The position numbers and the translations under genes were made by a program. This document shows, one piece after another, positions 37,922 to 46,520 of a stretch of 64,000 nucleotides of DNA. The first letter of the stretch is position 1, and each line of letters opens with the position of its first letter. Origin of the DNA: Winogradskyella helgolandensis (GTDB lineage: Bacteria > Bacteroidota > Bacteroidia > Flavobacteriales > Flavobacteriaceae); contig NZ_JABFHO010000001.1 in the NCBI RefSeq assembly GCF_013404085.1, positions 2,057,001-2,121,000 of the forward strand. Direction: 5' to 3'. The notes below the pieces were generated by a model. The model did no database searches and was not told the DNA's origin. It saw only the letters and a program-made list of their open reading frames with translations.

Positions 37922-37966
37922 AAAAAAGCATCTCATTCCTGATAGTTATCAGTAGAGATGCTTTTT
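37922..37966. terminator. Second GCATCTC hairpin, bidirectional terminator
   Basis: A 12-bp stem (AAAAAGCATCTC at 37923-37934 with 37955-37966) encloses a further CTGATA/TATCAG stem. On the minus strand it ends in T6 and should terminate the hydrolase transcript; on the plus strand it backs up the terminator at 37874. Both hairpins share the same GGTTGGTTA...AAAAAGCATCTC left arm, a local duplication. Confidence 0.75.
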
Positions 37967-37994
37967 GTTTTATGTGGATAGAATGAATAGGTTA

Positions 37995-38918
37995 CTATTT
38001 CATAAATGTTACCATACCAGTTATCAGTTGTGGAGAGATGGCTCGAAACGATTCGTTATATGATTTTGAATTTTCTAAGTCACCGCCTTCAATTTCAAAG
38101 AGTACGTGATTCATGTTTTCTATTAGTAATATTTCTGCTTGGTCGTTGGCCTTTTTTAGAACTTCGGCTTCTTCAACTGAGACTTGAAGATCTTTAGTGC
38201 CATTAATGATAAGGACTGGCATTTTTAATTCTTTAATAATTTCAGAAGGGTCGTAAGACATCCAATTTATCATAAAAGGTTGTAAGTCTAAATTAAATAT
38301 AGAGGCTAAAGCAATAGGGAAATCCGTTGTTGTTTTACCTTCCTTTAAACTACTGATAACACGTTTGGTATCGTCATCAAACATGGGTGCCGTCTTAGCT
38401 ACTTGTTCTATAATAACATCTCCTATGTTATTGCCAGCTCCTGCTAGGGAAATAAAGCCGTCAGCCTTATCTTTTGCAGATAGCATACCAACTAAGCTAC
38501 CTTGACTATGGCCAATAATATAAATCTTATTATAGGTATCTTTTTCTATAAAGTAATTTAAAACTGCTGAAGCATCGGTCACAAAATCATCAAACATCAT
38601 GTTTTTATCCACATTATTTTCACGAATCTGTTTTACGATTCGCTTATCGTATCTAAATGTTGCAATACCATTTTTAGTAAGACCTTCTGCTAATTTTTTT
38701 AAGGAATTGTTTTTGAGGAAATTTTGGTTACCGTTTCTATTCGTAGGACCAGAACCTGCAATTATAATAGCTAAATTAGGTTTGTCAGTAGCTTCTGGAG
38801 CAAGCAATGTTCCATCAATCCATTTTGTAATGGTTAACTCTTCTTCCGTGTATGTTTTATCTTGACTAAAACCCAATACACTCATTAAACATAGGACGAG
38901 AATTAAATACTGTTTCAT
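37995..38918 (-). CDS. Exported alpha/beta hydrolase
   Basis: A 307-residue protein with a signal peptide (about 1-19, ending LGFSQ). An alpha/beta hydrolase fold follows: oxyanion region IIAGSGPTNRNGNQ (51-64), nucleophile elbow GHSQGS (about 137-142), and late acid/His in GTKDLQV and ENMNHVL. Homologues are annotated as serine aminopeptidase or lysophospholipase-like hydrolases; the substrate is unknown. It acts in the periplasm or outer envelope. The upstream region carries three phased ATTTCATCG repeats. Confidence 0.87.
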   Translation of the reverse strand: MKQYLILVLCLMSVLGFSQDKTYTEEELTITKWIDGTLLAPEATDKPNLAIIIAGSGPTNRNGNQNFLKNNSLKKLAEGLTKNGIATFRYDKRIVKQIRENNVDKNMMFDDFVTDASAVLNYFIEKDTYNKIYIIGHSQGSLVGMLSAKDKADGFISLAGAGNNIGDVIIEQVAKTAPMFDDDTKRVISSLKEGKTTTDFPIALASIFNLDLQPFMINWMSYDPSEIIKELKMPVLIINGTKDLQVSVEEAEVLKKANDQAEILLIENMNHVLFEIEGGDLENSKSYNESFRAISPQLITGMVTFMK

Positions 38919-39437
38919 TTTTTTAACTTTTTATAAAGCATAAAGTTAATCCATATTGGACTGAATTCTATATTTGTTTCAAATTTTTAACCAACTATTG
39001 ACTTTATTTATGAAAATTCATCTAGAATCGATTGTGTATTTCATCGGTGAAATACATAATTTCATCGTAAAATGTTAAAGTTACATGTATTTCATCGATT
39101 AAATGTGTTTTTAAGCGTTGTAATTCAAAATGAATTATATATTTGACTCGTACTAAAATTTAGTTTTTAGTTCAATGGATTAATTAATTAATATTTGCCT
39201 TATGTTGAGTTGGCTTAGAGACCCTAAATCTACCAGCATAAAACAGCAAATAAAACGAAAACCGAGATTGAGGGATCTCGGTTTTTTGTTTTTTATGACT
39301 TCAACTAAAATTTATCCTGAGCGTAGTCTAATAGCTCAGTTTCCAATCTTCAATTTTAGTTTATTATAAATTCAATGGAATGTTGTTTCACTAAAAGAAG
39401 TGCATACTCTATTTTTTTATTAATTTAGTATTTCGAT
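38919..39437. other. Intergenic region with phased repeats and an orphan terminator
   Basis: These 519 bases hold no supported gene. ATTTCATCG occurs at 39038-39046, 39059-39067 and 39089-39097, starts 21 and 30 bases apart. TA-N3-TTTG at 39189-39197 is a weak promoter. A good hairpin terminator (39258-39287, AAACCGAGAT/ATCTCGGTTT) ends the stretch after it. A scrap resembling the common TATCCTGAGCGTAGTC intergenic repeat lies near 39311-39336. Confidence 0.5.
39258..39287 (+). terminator. Orphan terminator, possibly of a small RNA
   Basis: A 10-bp stem (39259-39268 with 39275-39284) and T6 tail. No plus-strand gene precedes it, and the nearest minus-strand gene reads away from it, so it most likely ends a short unannotated transcript. 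Confidence 0.7.
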
Positions 39438-40118
39438 ATGAATTACAAAATACTACAATATATAGGGGGTTTAATCCTTTTAACTTTCGGGTTTCAGCAA
39501 AAGCAAACGTTGCCTGATGGTTTTGTTTATGCAAAATCTATAATTCCAGATTTGGATGTGGAACTTCGCTATTATTCTCAAAACAATTTTGTTGGAGATA
39601 CCATTGATGGTTATAAAGCAAATCGCTTAATCTTAACCAAAGGCACAGTTGAAAAATTAAAACTAGTACAAGATGAGTTACAACAGCAAAACCTCTGTCT
39701 TAAAGTATACGATGGCTATAGACCACAACGAGCTGTGAATCATTTTATGGTTTGGGCTCGGGAGTTGAATGATACAATTAATAAATCATTGTTTTATCCA
39801 GAAGTTAAAAAGAGAAGCTTGTTTAAAGCGGGTTATATTGCAACGCGTTCTGGGCATAGTAGAGGAAGTACAATAGATTTAACCATCACAAATGGCGAAA
39901 CGGGTGAGCCTTTAGATATGGGAAGTCCGTACGATTTTTTTGGTGAAGCTTCTTGGATCGCATATGAAAACTTAACCGATGAGCAAAAGAAAAATCGTCA
40001 GTTATTACAAACGGTTATGTTGAAACATAATTTTAGAAACTACTCAAAAGAATGGTGGCATTTTACCTTGCGATGGGAGCCTTTTCCTAAGACTTATTTT
40101 GATTTTGAGGTAGAATAA
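39438..40118 (+). CDS. VanX-like D-alanyl-D-alanine dipeptidase (M15D)
   Basis: A 226-residue zinc peptidase with an N-terminal hydrophobic leader. Zinc and catalytic residues match VanX: H140 and D147 in SGHSRGSTID, E205 and H208 in EWWHF, and R95 in YDGYRPQ. VanX-family enzymes cut free D-Ala-D-Ala, in glycopeptide resistance or in cell-wall recycling. No vanHA genes are present here, so a recycling role in the periplasm is more likely. It is convergent with the MFS gene, two bases from its end. Confidence 0.92.
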   Translation: MNYKILQYIGGLILLTFGFQQKQTLPDGFVYAKSIIPDLDVELRYYSQNNFVGDTIDGYKANRLILTKGTVEKLKLVQDELQQQNLCLKVYDGYRPQRAVNHFMVWARELNDTINKSLFYPEVKKRSLFKAGYIATRSGHSRGSTIDLTITNGETGEPLDMGSPYDFFGEASWIAYENLTDEQKKNRQLLQTVMLKHNFRNYSKEWWHFTLRWEPFPKTYFDFEVE

Positions 40119-40119
40119 A

Positions 40120-41295
40120 TTAAGTCCGCTTTAAATATATTAATCCAATTATAGGACCTAATGCTAACACTACAAAAGCATAGGGTGCAAAAGCGATATC
40201 TGTTATTAAGTAATTCAATAATTGAATGCTAATAATTGTTAGGCTAAATCCAATACAATTTACAATAGTTAAAGCCGTTCCAATGGACTGTACTTCGCAA
40301 TTTTGAGCAACCATGGTTGAGAATAAAGGGGAATCTGCAATAACTACCATTCCCCAAATTATTAGACACAGAATAAAAATCGGAGTAGAATCAGTCATAA
40401 AAAATAGAGGAGACAACAAACAACACAACCCGGAAATTGTTAAGGACCAAACAGCGGTTTTTTTAACGCCAAATTTATTAGCTATAAAACCTCCTAAAAT
40501 GCATGATAAAGTACCCGAAGCTATAATGATGAAAGAAAATAGAGGTATGTTTAACGTGATATTGTGAAGTTTTTGATGCATCATTAATAAGATAGGCACA
40601 AAGGTCCAAAAGGCGTAAAGCTCCCACATATGTCCAAAATAACCAAATGCTGCAGATCTAAAACTGGAGTTTTTAAAAACTTTTAGAATTTTAGACATAT
40701 CAAATTTAGCAGCACGCTTTTGATATGGTCCATTAGGAACTAGTATTACAATTAAAAAGCCGCCTATTAATGCTAATGCTGAAGTTGCCCATATGACAGA
40801 TTCCCATTTAAGATTGAATTCAAAAGACTGAATAAGATACGGAAAAGCTGTACCTAAAACTAAAGCTGCAATTAAGAAACTAAGTGATTTTCCTAATCCT
40901 TTTTCAAAATAATCTGCTGCAATTTTCATGCCTACAGGATATATACCTGCTAAACTAAAACCAGTTAGAAACCTGAAAACTAATAAAGTGAAAATAGTAT
41001 TACTAGAGTATAGAATACTAAGATTAAATATGGAGCCTAAAACAGCACAGATAAAAAATACACGAGAAGGCGAAAACCGGTCACTCAGGGTAAAAACAGC
41101 AAAAATAAAAGTACCAATAATAAATCCGAATTGTACAGAGGAACTTATGTAGCCTAATGATTCCGGATTGAGACTATAAAAAGAAATTAAGTCATCAATA
41201 ATAGAGTTTCCTGCAAACCACAACGACGTACAACAGAATTGAGAAAAGATAATTATGGGTAGCACCCATTTTGAAGTAGAAGTTTTAATTTTCAA
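40120..41295 (-). CDS. MFS transporter
   Basis: A 391-residue membrane protein with 12 predicted helices. MFS features include FRFLTGFSLAGIYPVGMKIAADYF at about 108-130 and the loop motif GGFIANKFGVKKT in the second half. Homologues belong to the bacterial MFS group with uncertain substrates. It ends the minus-strand cluster that starts at 43984 and lies seven bases after the DoxX-like gene. Confidence 0.88.
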   Translation of the reverse strand: MKIKTSTSKWVLPIIIFSQFCCTSLWFAGNSIIDDLISFYSLNPESLGYISSSVQFGFIIGTFIFAVFTLSDRFSPSRVFFICAVLGSIFNLSILYSSNTIFTLLVFRFLTGFSLAGIYPVGMKIAADYFEKGLGKSLSFLIAALVLGTAFPYLIQSFEFNLKWESVIWATSALALIGGFLIVILVPNGPYQKRAAKFDMSKILKVFKNSSFRSAAFGYFGHMWELYAFWTFVPILLMMHQKLHNITLNIPLFSFIIIASGTLSCILGGFIANKFGVKKTAVWSLTISGLCCLLSPLFFMTDSTPIFILCLIIWGMVVIADSPLFSTMVAQNCEVQSIGTALTIVNCIGFSLTIISIQLLNYLITDIAFAPYAFVVLALGPIIGLIYLKRT

Positions 41296-41302
41296 AAGTG
41301 AC

Positions 41303-41659
41303 TTAGTTTAGATAGATCCAAGCCCAATACATCAATCCAAACTGAAGTGGTAATCGTAATATCAAAATCCATTTTGGAATTCCGGCAGATGCTTTTTTAC
41401 CAGAAAGCATATAAAAATGCACTAAAAGAAATACGGCTAACATAGCAATAATACCATAAATAGAAATTGCTTTTAATACCGGAATACATAACCCAATTCC
41501 TAATACGATTTCTGCAACTCCACTTAAATAAACCGTTACTTTATGATTAGGAATATATTTAGGCATAATGCGCATGTACATTTTGGGCTTTATAAAATGC
41601 ATGAGGCCCGCAAATATGTACATGCTAGCCATGATATAAAGTCCAATGGGCTCAATCAT
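41303..41659 (-). CDS. DoxX-like membrane protein
   Basis: A 118-residue protein with four hydrophobic helices, beginning IGLYIMASMYIFAGLMHFIKPKMYMRIMPKYIP, typical of DoxX-like proteins. The motif AEIVLGIGLCIP in the second helix also fits. Some relatives take part in quinone or redox chemistry, but the function here is unknown. Its start overlaps the end of the upstream exported-protein gene by eight bases. Confidence 0.83.
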   Translation of the reverse strand: MIEPIGLYIMASMYIFAGLMHFIKPKMYMRIMPKYIPNHKVTVYLSGVAEIVLGIGLCIPVLKAISIYGIIAMLAVFLLVHFYMLSGKKASAGIPKWILILRLPLQFGLMYWAWIYLN

Positions 41660-42629
41660 CTTTATACGTCTTAAAAGTCAATCCAATACCGTAATTGAAC
41701 AGGTTTTTGTCTAATAAACTTGATTTAAATTGATTGCCTTTGTCAAATTTTAACCAATTATTGCCGTTAATAAAGACACGTTTTATAAAGGTGTTTTTTG
41801 CTTCCATTTGATCTGTAAAAGGCAATAAAGGTCTAAAGTTGGTTGGTATTTTTACAATCTCTCCTTGTCTAGATTTTATTTCTTTATATTTTTTATTTGG
41901 TAATAATTTCCCGTCATCATCAGTGTAACCTAATACTTGAAGAGATACAAAAAAACCATTTTCAGGAATAAAGAGATTATAATCTTCAACATTGAGAGTA
42001 TACACATCTCCATCTTTTTCAGTGGCTCTAAATACAGTCGTTTCGTAAGTTAAAACCTTACCTGGTTTCCCGTTATCATTTTCATAGAATTTGACTTTAA
42101 ATAAGGTGGAGAACTTTTTTTTATCACTGTTAGAGCGGTTTCTTTTATTCCAATCTCTTGACTCTAAAGCTATAGGAAATAGTACTTCCGAAAGTTGTTG
42201 GTCTTTAGTCGTGGTTTTAGGAAAATACACAGCAATCTCAGATTCTATAGTCGGCAGCCAACATTTATAATAGTCATCATCTAAATAGGGTTTTAGTTTT
42301 TCCTCTTTAAATTTTCGATCTAATTTATTGGCGATTATAACAGCATCCAATTGATGTGCTTCGGGCTGCATAACTAATTCATTGGGTAAATTATGCGTTG
42401 CGATGTTCAAATCTTTAAAACCTAAGGCCGAAATAAATAAGGAGTCGATATCTGGATATAATTTTTTGGTAAACATAAATTGCCCTTCGTCATCTGCAAA
42501 AAGACCATTACCATTTCCAAAGGATATAGTAGCATAACTAACAGGATAGGTTGTGATACTATCTTTAATTGTGATTTGGGCAAATGTGATTTGTCCAATA
42601 AATAATAGAATAAATAAAATTTTATACAT
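41652..42629 (-). CDS. Exported protein with carboxypeptidase-like regulatory domain
   Basis: A 325-residue protein starting at ATG 42629 (MYKILFILLFIGQITFAQ, a signal peptide cut after AQ). Residues about 20-95 form a CarboxypepD_reg-like beta sandwich (VSYATISFGNGNGLFADDEGQF), a domain common in Bacteroidota envelope proteins. The rest is beta-rich and unrecognised. The frame runs further upstream to 42692 without a signal peptide at its start; I reject that longer form. It lies in a minus-strand membrane/export cluster. Confidence 0.8.
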   Translation of the reverse strand: MYKILFILLFIGQITFAQITIKDSITTYPVSYATISFGNGNGLFADDEGQFMFTKKLYPDIDSLFISALGFKDLNIATHNLPNELVMQPEAHQLDAVIIANKLDRKFKEEKLKPYLDDDYYKCWLPTIESEIAVYFPKTTTKDQQLSEVLFPIALESRDWNKRNRSNSDKKKFSTLFKVKFYENDNGKPGKVLTYETTVFRATEKDGDVYTLNVEDYNLFIPENGFFVSLQVLGYTDDDGKLLPNKKYKEIKSRQGEIVKIPTNFRPLLPFTDQMEAKNTFIKRVFINGNNWLKFDKGNQFKSSLLDKNLFNYGIGLTFKTYKDD

Positions 42630-42673
42630 GGTTAAGTTTATAGATTCTAAAGATACATTATTTATACAGTATG

Positions 42674-43984
42674 CTAATTGGGATAATACCAAAATGGTAT
42701 AGTAGCCGCCGTTTTTTTAATGGTATCAGATGCTTTCATGCTTTTTCGTTTTACCTGTAAGACATGTTTTCCTTCAGCGAGACCATTTATGCCTATATAA
42801 GTTTCAAAGCCTTTTTGTTTTTTTAATGAGGCTCCAAGTATAAAATCAGTTTGATATAATATAGAATCGATTTCAACCGTATAAAGAGAGTTAAATGTTG
42901 TTACATAATCTCGTTTTGAAGCTTCACTAACGGCACTAGAATTAATGAAACTCATTTCTGATGTAATTCCTCTAGTATCTTCTTCAGGATTTAATTTGGG
43001 GTTAAATAGGTAGATATCATCTTCAATATCTTCATCAAATAGAATGAAGACTTTAATATATGGATCGTTTATAACTTTACTGTTTATAGCAATATTTTGA
43101 ATAAAGTCTGAATTTTCCGTGAGCATATCCTCATAACTAAAGGTATTAGCGATGTAACTTCCAGAGGGTTCTATAAAATTGAAATAATTAGACTGGTTGT
43201 AGTACAATGAGGTAATCCATATCAATATCATGTAGATCGGTACTAAAAAGAAACTCAGACGTTTTCCAAATTTATGGTCGAGAAAATTATAGACTAATGG
43301 TCGGTACAAAAAGGATAGTGTAATAAAACTAAAACACCAGTAAATAGGAAAATATACTTTACTTATCCATTTTTTCTTTTTTAAAAAACCGAGAGTTATA
43401 AAATCAATAAAGGTTAGTAGCATTCCTGTAATAAGAAAAACCAAAAGAACAATGCCAAAATAGGTCGATATGTCACTAAAGGAATGATCATCGAGAAAAA
43501 CAGTAGCAACAAAAATAATAGACCCTATCGTTAGCGCAATGGCCAACATATAAAAAATAAGTAAAAATGAAATTGCGAAAATAACACTACAATAATTTTC
43601 TAAACGTGCAATATATCTGTCAAACGAGCCTACTTTGTTTTTTAGATACGTATTAAAGCGTTTACTATAATTTAAAGTGTCGTAATCGATATCTCCAGAA
43701 ATATAGCGTAATCCTAAGGCACCAATCCATAACCCACGTAAAAGAACATGGAACAACAAGTTGAAGATTAATATAGAACAAGCCGAAAGCGCTACAACCA
43801 AAACCATTGAGAAAAACGTATTGTTTTCGTTTTGCGTGTGTTGGTATGCAATTTCTAAATTAGGATAAGCGGAGAATAAACCAAAAATGGCAAAACCAGA
43901 AATTAGTAATTCTAATTGCCAGCTTTCTTCCTGTAGTTTATTAAGTAATTTTTTAAATGTTGGTTTATTATAATCGTCGCTCAT
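42674..43984 (-). CDS. Polytopic membrane protein of unknown function
   Basis: A 436-residue protein. The N-terminal two thirds have about six membrane helices (around 28-48, 58-88, 135-165, 178-205, 215-235, 243-262). The C-terminal 170 residues are hydrophilic and probably exported (FNPKLNPEEDTRG ... GLAEGKHVLQVKRKSMKASD). I do not recognise the family. It is first in a minus-strand cluster with an exported beta-sandwich protein, DoxX-like protein and MFS transporter; the gap to the next gene is 44 bases. Confidence 0.75.
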   Translation of the reverse strand: MSDDYNKPTFKKLLNKLQEESWQLELLISGFAIFGLFSAYPNLEIAYQHTQNENNTFFSMVLVVALSACSILIFNLLFHVLLRGLWIGALGLRYISGDIDYDTLNYSKRFNTYLKNKVGSFDRYIARLENYCSVIFAISFLLIFYMLAIALTIGSIIFVATVFLDDHSFSDISTYFGIVLLVFLITGMLLTFIDFITLGFLKKKKWISKVYFPIYWCFSFITLSFLYRPLVYNFLDHKFGKRLSFFLVPIYMILIWITSLYYNQSNYFNFIEPSGSYIANTFSYEDMLTENSDFIQNIAINSKVINDPYIKVFILFDEDIEDDIYLFNPKLNPEEDTRGITSEMSFINSSAVSEASKRDYVTTFNSLYTVEIDSILYQTDFILGASLKKQKGFETYIGINGLAEGKHVLQVKRKSMKASDTIKKTAATIPFWYYPN

Positions 43985-44274
43985 TTTTTTATGATGGATT
44001 GAAATTCAAGGTTAAAATTAGGCATATTCAATTAAAATCAATCTTTTTTATTCTATTTTGAAACTCTTACTAAATTCCATCGTTTTTATAATAGAACTCA
44101 TCTTGATTTTTTGTGTTTAGCCGAAAATGAGAAGAAATTTATTCAGACGAGTCTATTTTTGAAAGTCATAGTATAGCTACGAGTAAAAAAATAGATGAAG
44201 AATGTGTGAATTTCAGCCATTTTTCAGGAAATAGAAAAAGTCAATATGAGTTCTTAAAACCGCTAATTAACCCA

Positions 44275-44820
44275 ATGCAAAAATTAGATACTAAACTTAT
44301 TACACTTTGCAAAAAAGGAAATGAAGTTGCACAAATGCAAGTTTATGATAAGTACAGTCAGGCGATGTATACCATTGCTTGTCGTTATCTCAGCGATGAA
44401 GATGCAAAAGATGCGATGCAAGAAGGCTTTTTAAAAGTGTTTAGAAATCTTGAATCGTATAAGCCAGAAGCCACATTTGGTGCTTGGTTAAAACGAATTG
44501 TTATCAACCAATGTTTAGATGTTTTAAAGAAGAATAAGTTAGAGTTTGAAGCTATAGAAGTATCAGAGTTGCAAATTATAAACGAAGACGATTGGCAATT
44601 TGATACAACAATAACGAAGCAAGAGATTTTATTTGCCGTTGAACAGATTAGTGAAAAGCATAGAATCGTAGTGAAGCTTTATTTGCTAGAAGGCTATGAT
44701 CACGAAGAGATTTCGGACATTTTAGGAATTCCCATAAAAACATCTCGCACACATTTAAGACGTGGAAAATTAAAATTACAAGAACTTTTAAAACAAAAGT
44801 ACAATGAAGCAAGATATTAG
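44275..44820 (+). CDS. ECF-type RNA polymerase sigma factor
   Basis: About 181 residues from ATG 44275 (MQKLDTKLITLCKKG). Sigma region 2 (YSQAMYTIACRYLSDEDAKDAMQEGFLKVFRNLESY) and region 4 (ISEKHRIVVKLYLLEGYDHEEISDILGIPIKTSRTHLRRGK) are clear, with no regions 1 or 3, as in ECF factors. The frame is open to a GTG at 44206, which I reject. It overlaps the next gene by 17 bases and heads a four-gene operon of envelope proteins. It probably controls that operon. Confidence 0.92.
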   Translation: MQKLDTKLITLCKKGNEVAQMQVYDKYSQAMYTIACRYLSDEDAKDAMQEGFLKVFRNLESYKPEATFGAWLKRIVINQCLDVLKKNKLEFEAIEVSELQIINEDDWQFDTTITKQEILFAVEQISEKHRIVVKLYLLEGYDHEEISDILGIPIKTSRTHLRRGKLKLQELLKQKYNEARY

Positions 44821-45325
44821 AAACCTATTTAATGAGGAAGATGATTTAAAAACGCTTCCGGAAAACCATAGAATAGAGTTTAGCGAAAGACTCAAAAAAC
44901 AATCCCAACCAAAACGAAGTCCTTATGCGTGGTTAAGTGCAGCTGCAATTTTAATTATTGCATTAACGATTGGCTTTAATGTTATGGAAATGGAAGCAAA
45001 ACCAGAATTAAATCAAGTGTCACCAATTATAGCGCAAGTAGAAGCTGTTGAAGCAGCTTATCTTAAAGATATTGAAACCGAATGGCAGAGTTTTATAGCT
45101 ATCGCAGATGATGCCGTTTTGGTAGAACGTTTCAGAAAAAAGCTGAAAGACTTAGATTCAGATTACCAAGCTATTTCTCTTCAGTTTAAAGAGGATTCTA
45201 ATAATATTTTAGTCATTGAAGCCCTTGTTGATAATCTTCAAACACGACTTCAAATTTTAAAAGATATTCAAAAGCACATCAACATATTAAATCAAAAAAA
45301 CGAACAGAATGAAAGTACGATATAA
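44804..45325 (+). CDS. Single-TM protein, putative anti-sigma factor
   Basis: A 173-residue protein with a short cytoplasmic N-terminus (about 1-40), one membrane helix (WLSAAAILIIALTIGFNVM, about 43-61) and a helical periplasmic part. Its position, overlapping the ECF sigma gene, and its topology suggest an anti-sigma factor. No zinc-binding anti-sigma motif (H-x3-C-x2-C) is present, so this rests on context. It also overlaps the next gene by 17 bases. Confidence 0.75.
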   Translation: MKQDIRNLFNEEDDLKTLPENHRIEFSERLKKQSQPKRSPYAWLSAAAILIIALTIGFNVMEMEAKPELNQVSPIIAQVEAVEAAYLKDIETEWQSFIAIADDAVLVERFRKKLKDLDSDYQAISLQFKEDSNNILVIEALVDNLQTRLQILKDIQKHINILNQKNEQNESTI

Positions 45326-46505
45326 TTTTTTAGCACTGATGCTCATCACATCAGTTATGCTAAATGCGCAACAACATAAGATTCATAGCGAGTCTTTTAC
45401 AACCGATAAAACCACCACAGCGATCTTTAATCTAGATAATATGACAGTGGCGTTGGAGGAGTCCACAGATGGGAAAGTTTATGTGGATTGTATTATGGAA
45501 TTTGATGGGTATTCAAAGAAAGAAATTAATACTTTCTTAGATGAAATAAATGTCGAGGTTGGCAAATATGATAATCATATAACACTCACTGCGAGTAGTG
45601 AAAATAAAGTTTCAATTGAAACTTATGAATTTAAAACAACAGATGCTATTACTATAAATCAATCGTTTTTTGAGCCTAAAAAAGATACTATTAATCGCAA
45701 ATCTTTAGATGGATTACGTTTAGAAATAGAACAGGATAATCATAGTATACAAGGTAATTCTTTGAAATATATTAACGATCGTTTTAAAAAAGTCGATAAA
45801 AATGGTAAGGTGAGTGATTTTAAAAGAGGAGGTGTAAAAATGATGCGAAGTCGTTTTACGATTAAAATTCCACCCTATTTAAAATTAACGATTAACGCAA
45901 AGGAATCAGGATTATACATAAGACATCATCTAAGAAATGAATTGACAGGAACGCTAATTGGTGGCACTATGAAAGCCAAAGAAATCTCAAATCCCTATAA
46001 TAAGCTTAAAATCGAGAATGCAACATTAGAAGCAATAGCTATTGAAGGTGGTGATTTTGAATTTATTAATGTGAAAAATGGTAAAATAGGAAGTGTACAA
46101 AACACTAAAATTACCTCAGAGTTTTCTAAAGTTGAAATTGGAGAAATTCGAAAAAATACAACAATAACAGACTTTAATAGTGAGTACTATTTTTATAATT
46201 GGGCTAAAGATTTTAAACGCTTTAATCTGTATTCTGAATATACTAAAATCCATTTTTTCTATCCACAATTAGATTTTAGTTTGAATGTCATAGGTAATAA
46301 CACAAAAAGTTCTTTAGGTAACAGTGTAGTGATTAATATGCAACCAACAAGTAATGAAGAGAAATATACTATGATGACAACTAATCCAAAAGGGAAAAGT
46401 GAGTTTTCAGGAGCTATTTATTTCGATATTGTACATGGGATTATCTATTCCTATGACTTTTTTTTATCATCTGTTCACGAAGGAAAATTTAATAATAAAG
46501 AATAA
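45309..46505 (+). CDS. Exported beta-rich protein of unknown function
   Basis: A 398-residue protein with a signal peptide (about 1-20, ending MLNAQ). The body is rich in beta strands with repetitive short turns in the second half (NAKESGLYIRHH ... EISNPYNKLKIENATLEAIAIEGGDFEF). This resembles DUF4097-type putative adhesins found behind ECF sigma operons, but the match is loose. It is the third gene of the operon, overlapping the putative anti-sigma gene. Confidence 0.72.
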   Translation: MKVRYNFLALMLITSVMLNAQQHKIHSESFTTDKTTTAIFNLDNMTVALEESTDGKVYVDCIMEFDGYSKKEINTFLDEINVEVGKYDNHITLTASSENKVSIETYEFKTTDAITINQSFFEPKKDTINRKSLDGLRLEIEQDNHSIQGNSLKYINDRFKKVDKNGKVSDFKRGGVKMMRSRFTIKIPPYLKLTINAKESGLYIRHHLRNELTGTLIGGTMKAKEISNPYNKLKIENATLEAIAIEGGDFEFINVKNGKIGSVQNTKITSEFSKVEIGEIRKNTTITDFNSEYYFYNWAKDFKRFNLYSEYTKIHFFYPQLDFSLNVIGNNTKSSLGNSVVINMQPTSNEEKYTMMTTNPKGKSEFSGAIYFDIVHGIIYSYDFFLSSVHEGKFNNKE

Positions 46506-46520
46506 ACAAACAATTAATTT

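Noticed and set aside
39202..39363. 53-codon frame MLSWLRDPKSTS...
   Set aside because: It reads through a strong terminator hairpin and into decayed intergenic repeat sequence, with no recognisable family.
39438..40118. Glycopeptide resistance locus because of the VanX-like dipeptidase
   Set aside because: No D-lactate dehydrogenase or D-Ala-D-Lac ligase gene is near, and the bacterium is predicted to be Gram-negative; cell-wall recycling is a simpler explanation.
42630..42692. Upstream extension of the exported protein gene
   Set aside because: The added residues would bury the signal peptide MYKILFILLFIGQITFAQ. They also overlap the end of the upstream gene by 19 bases without need.
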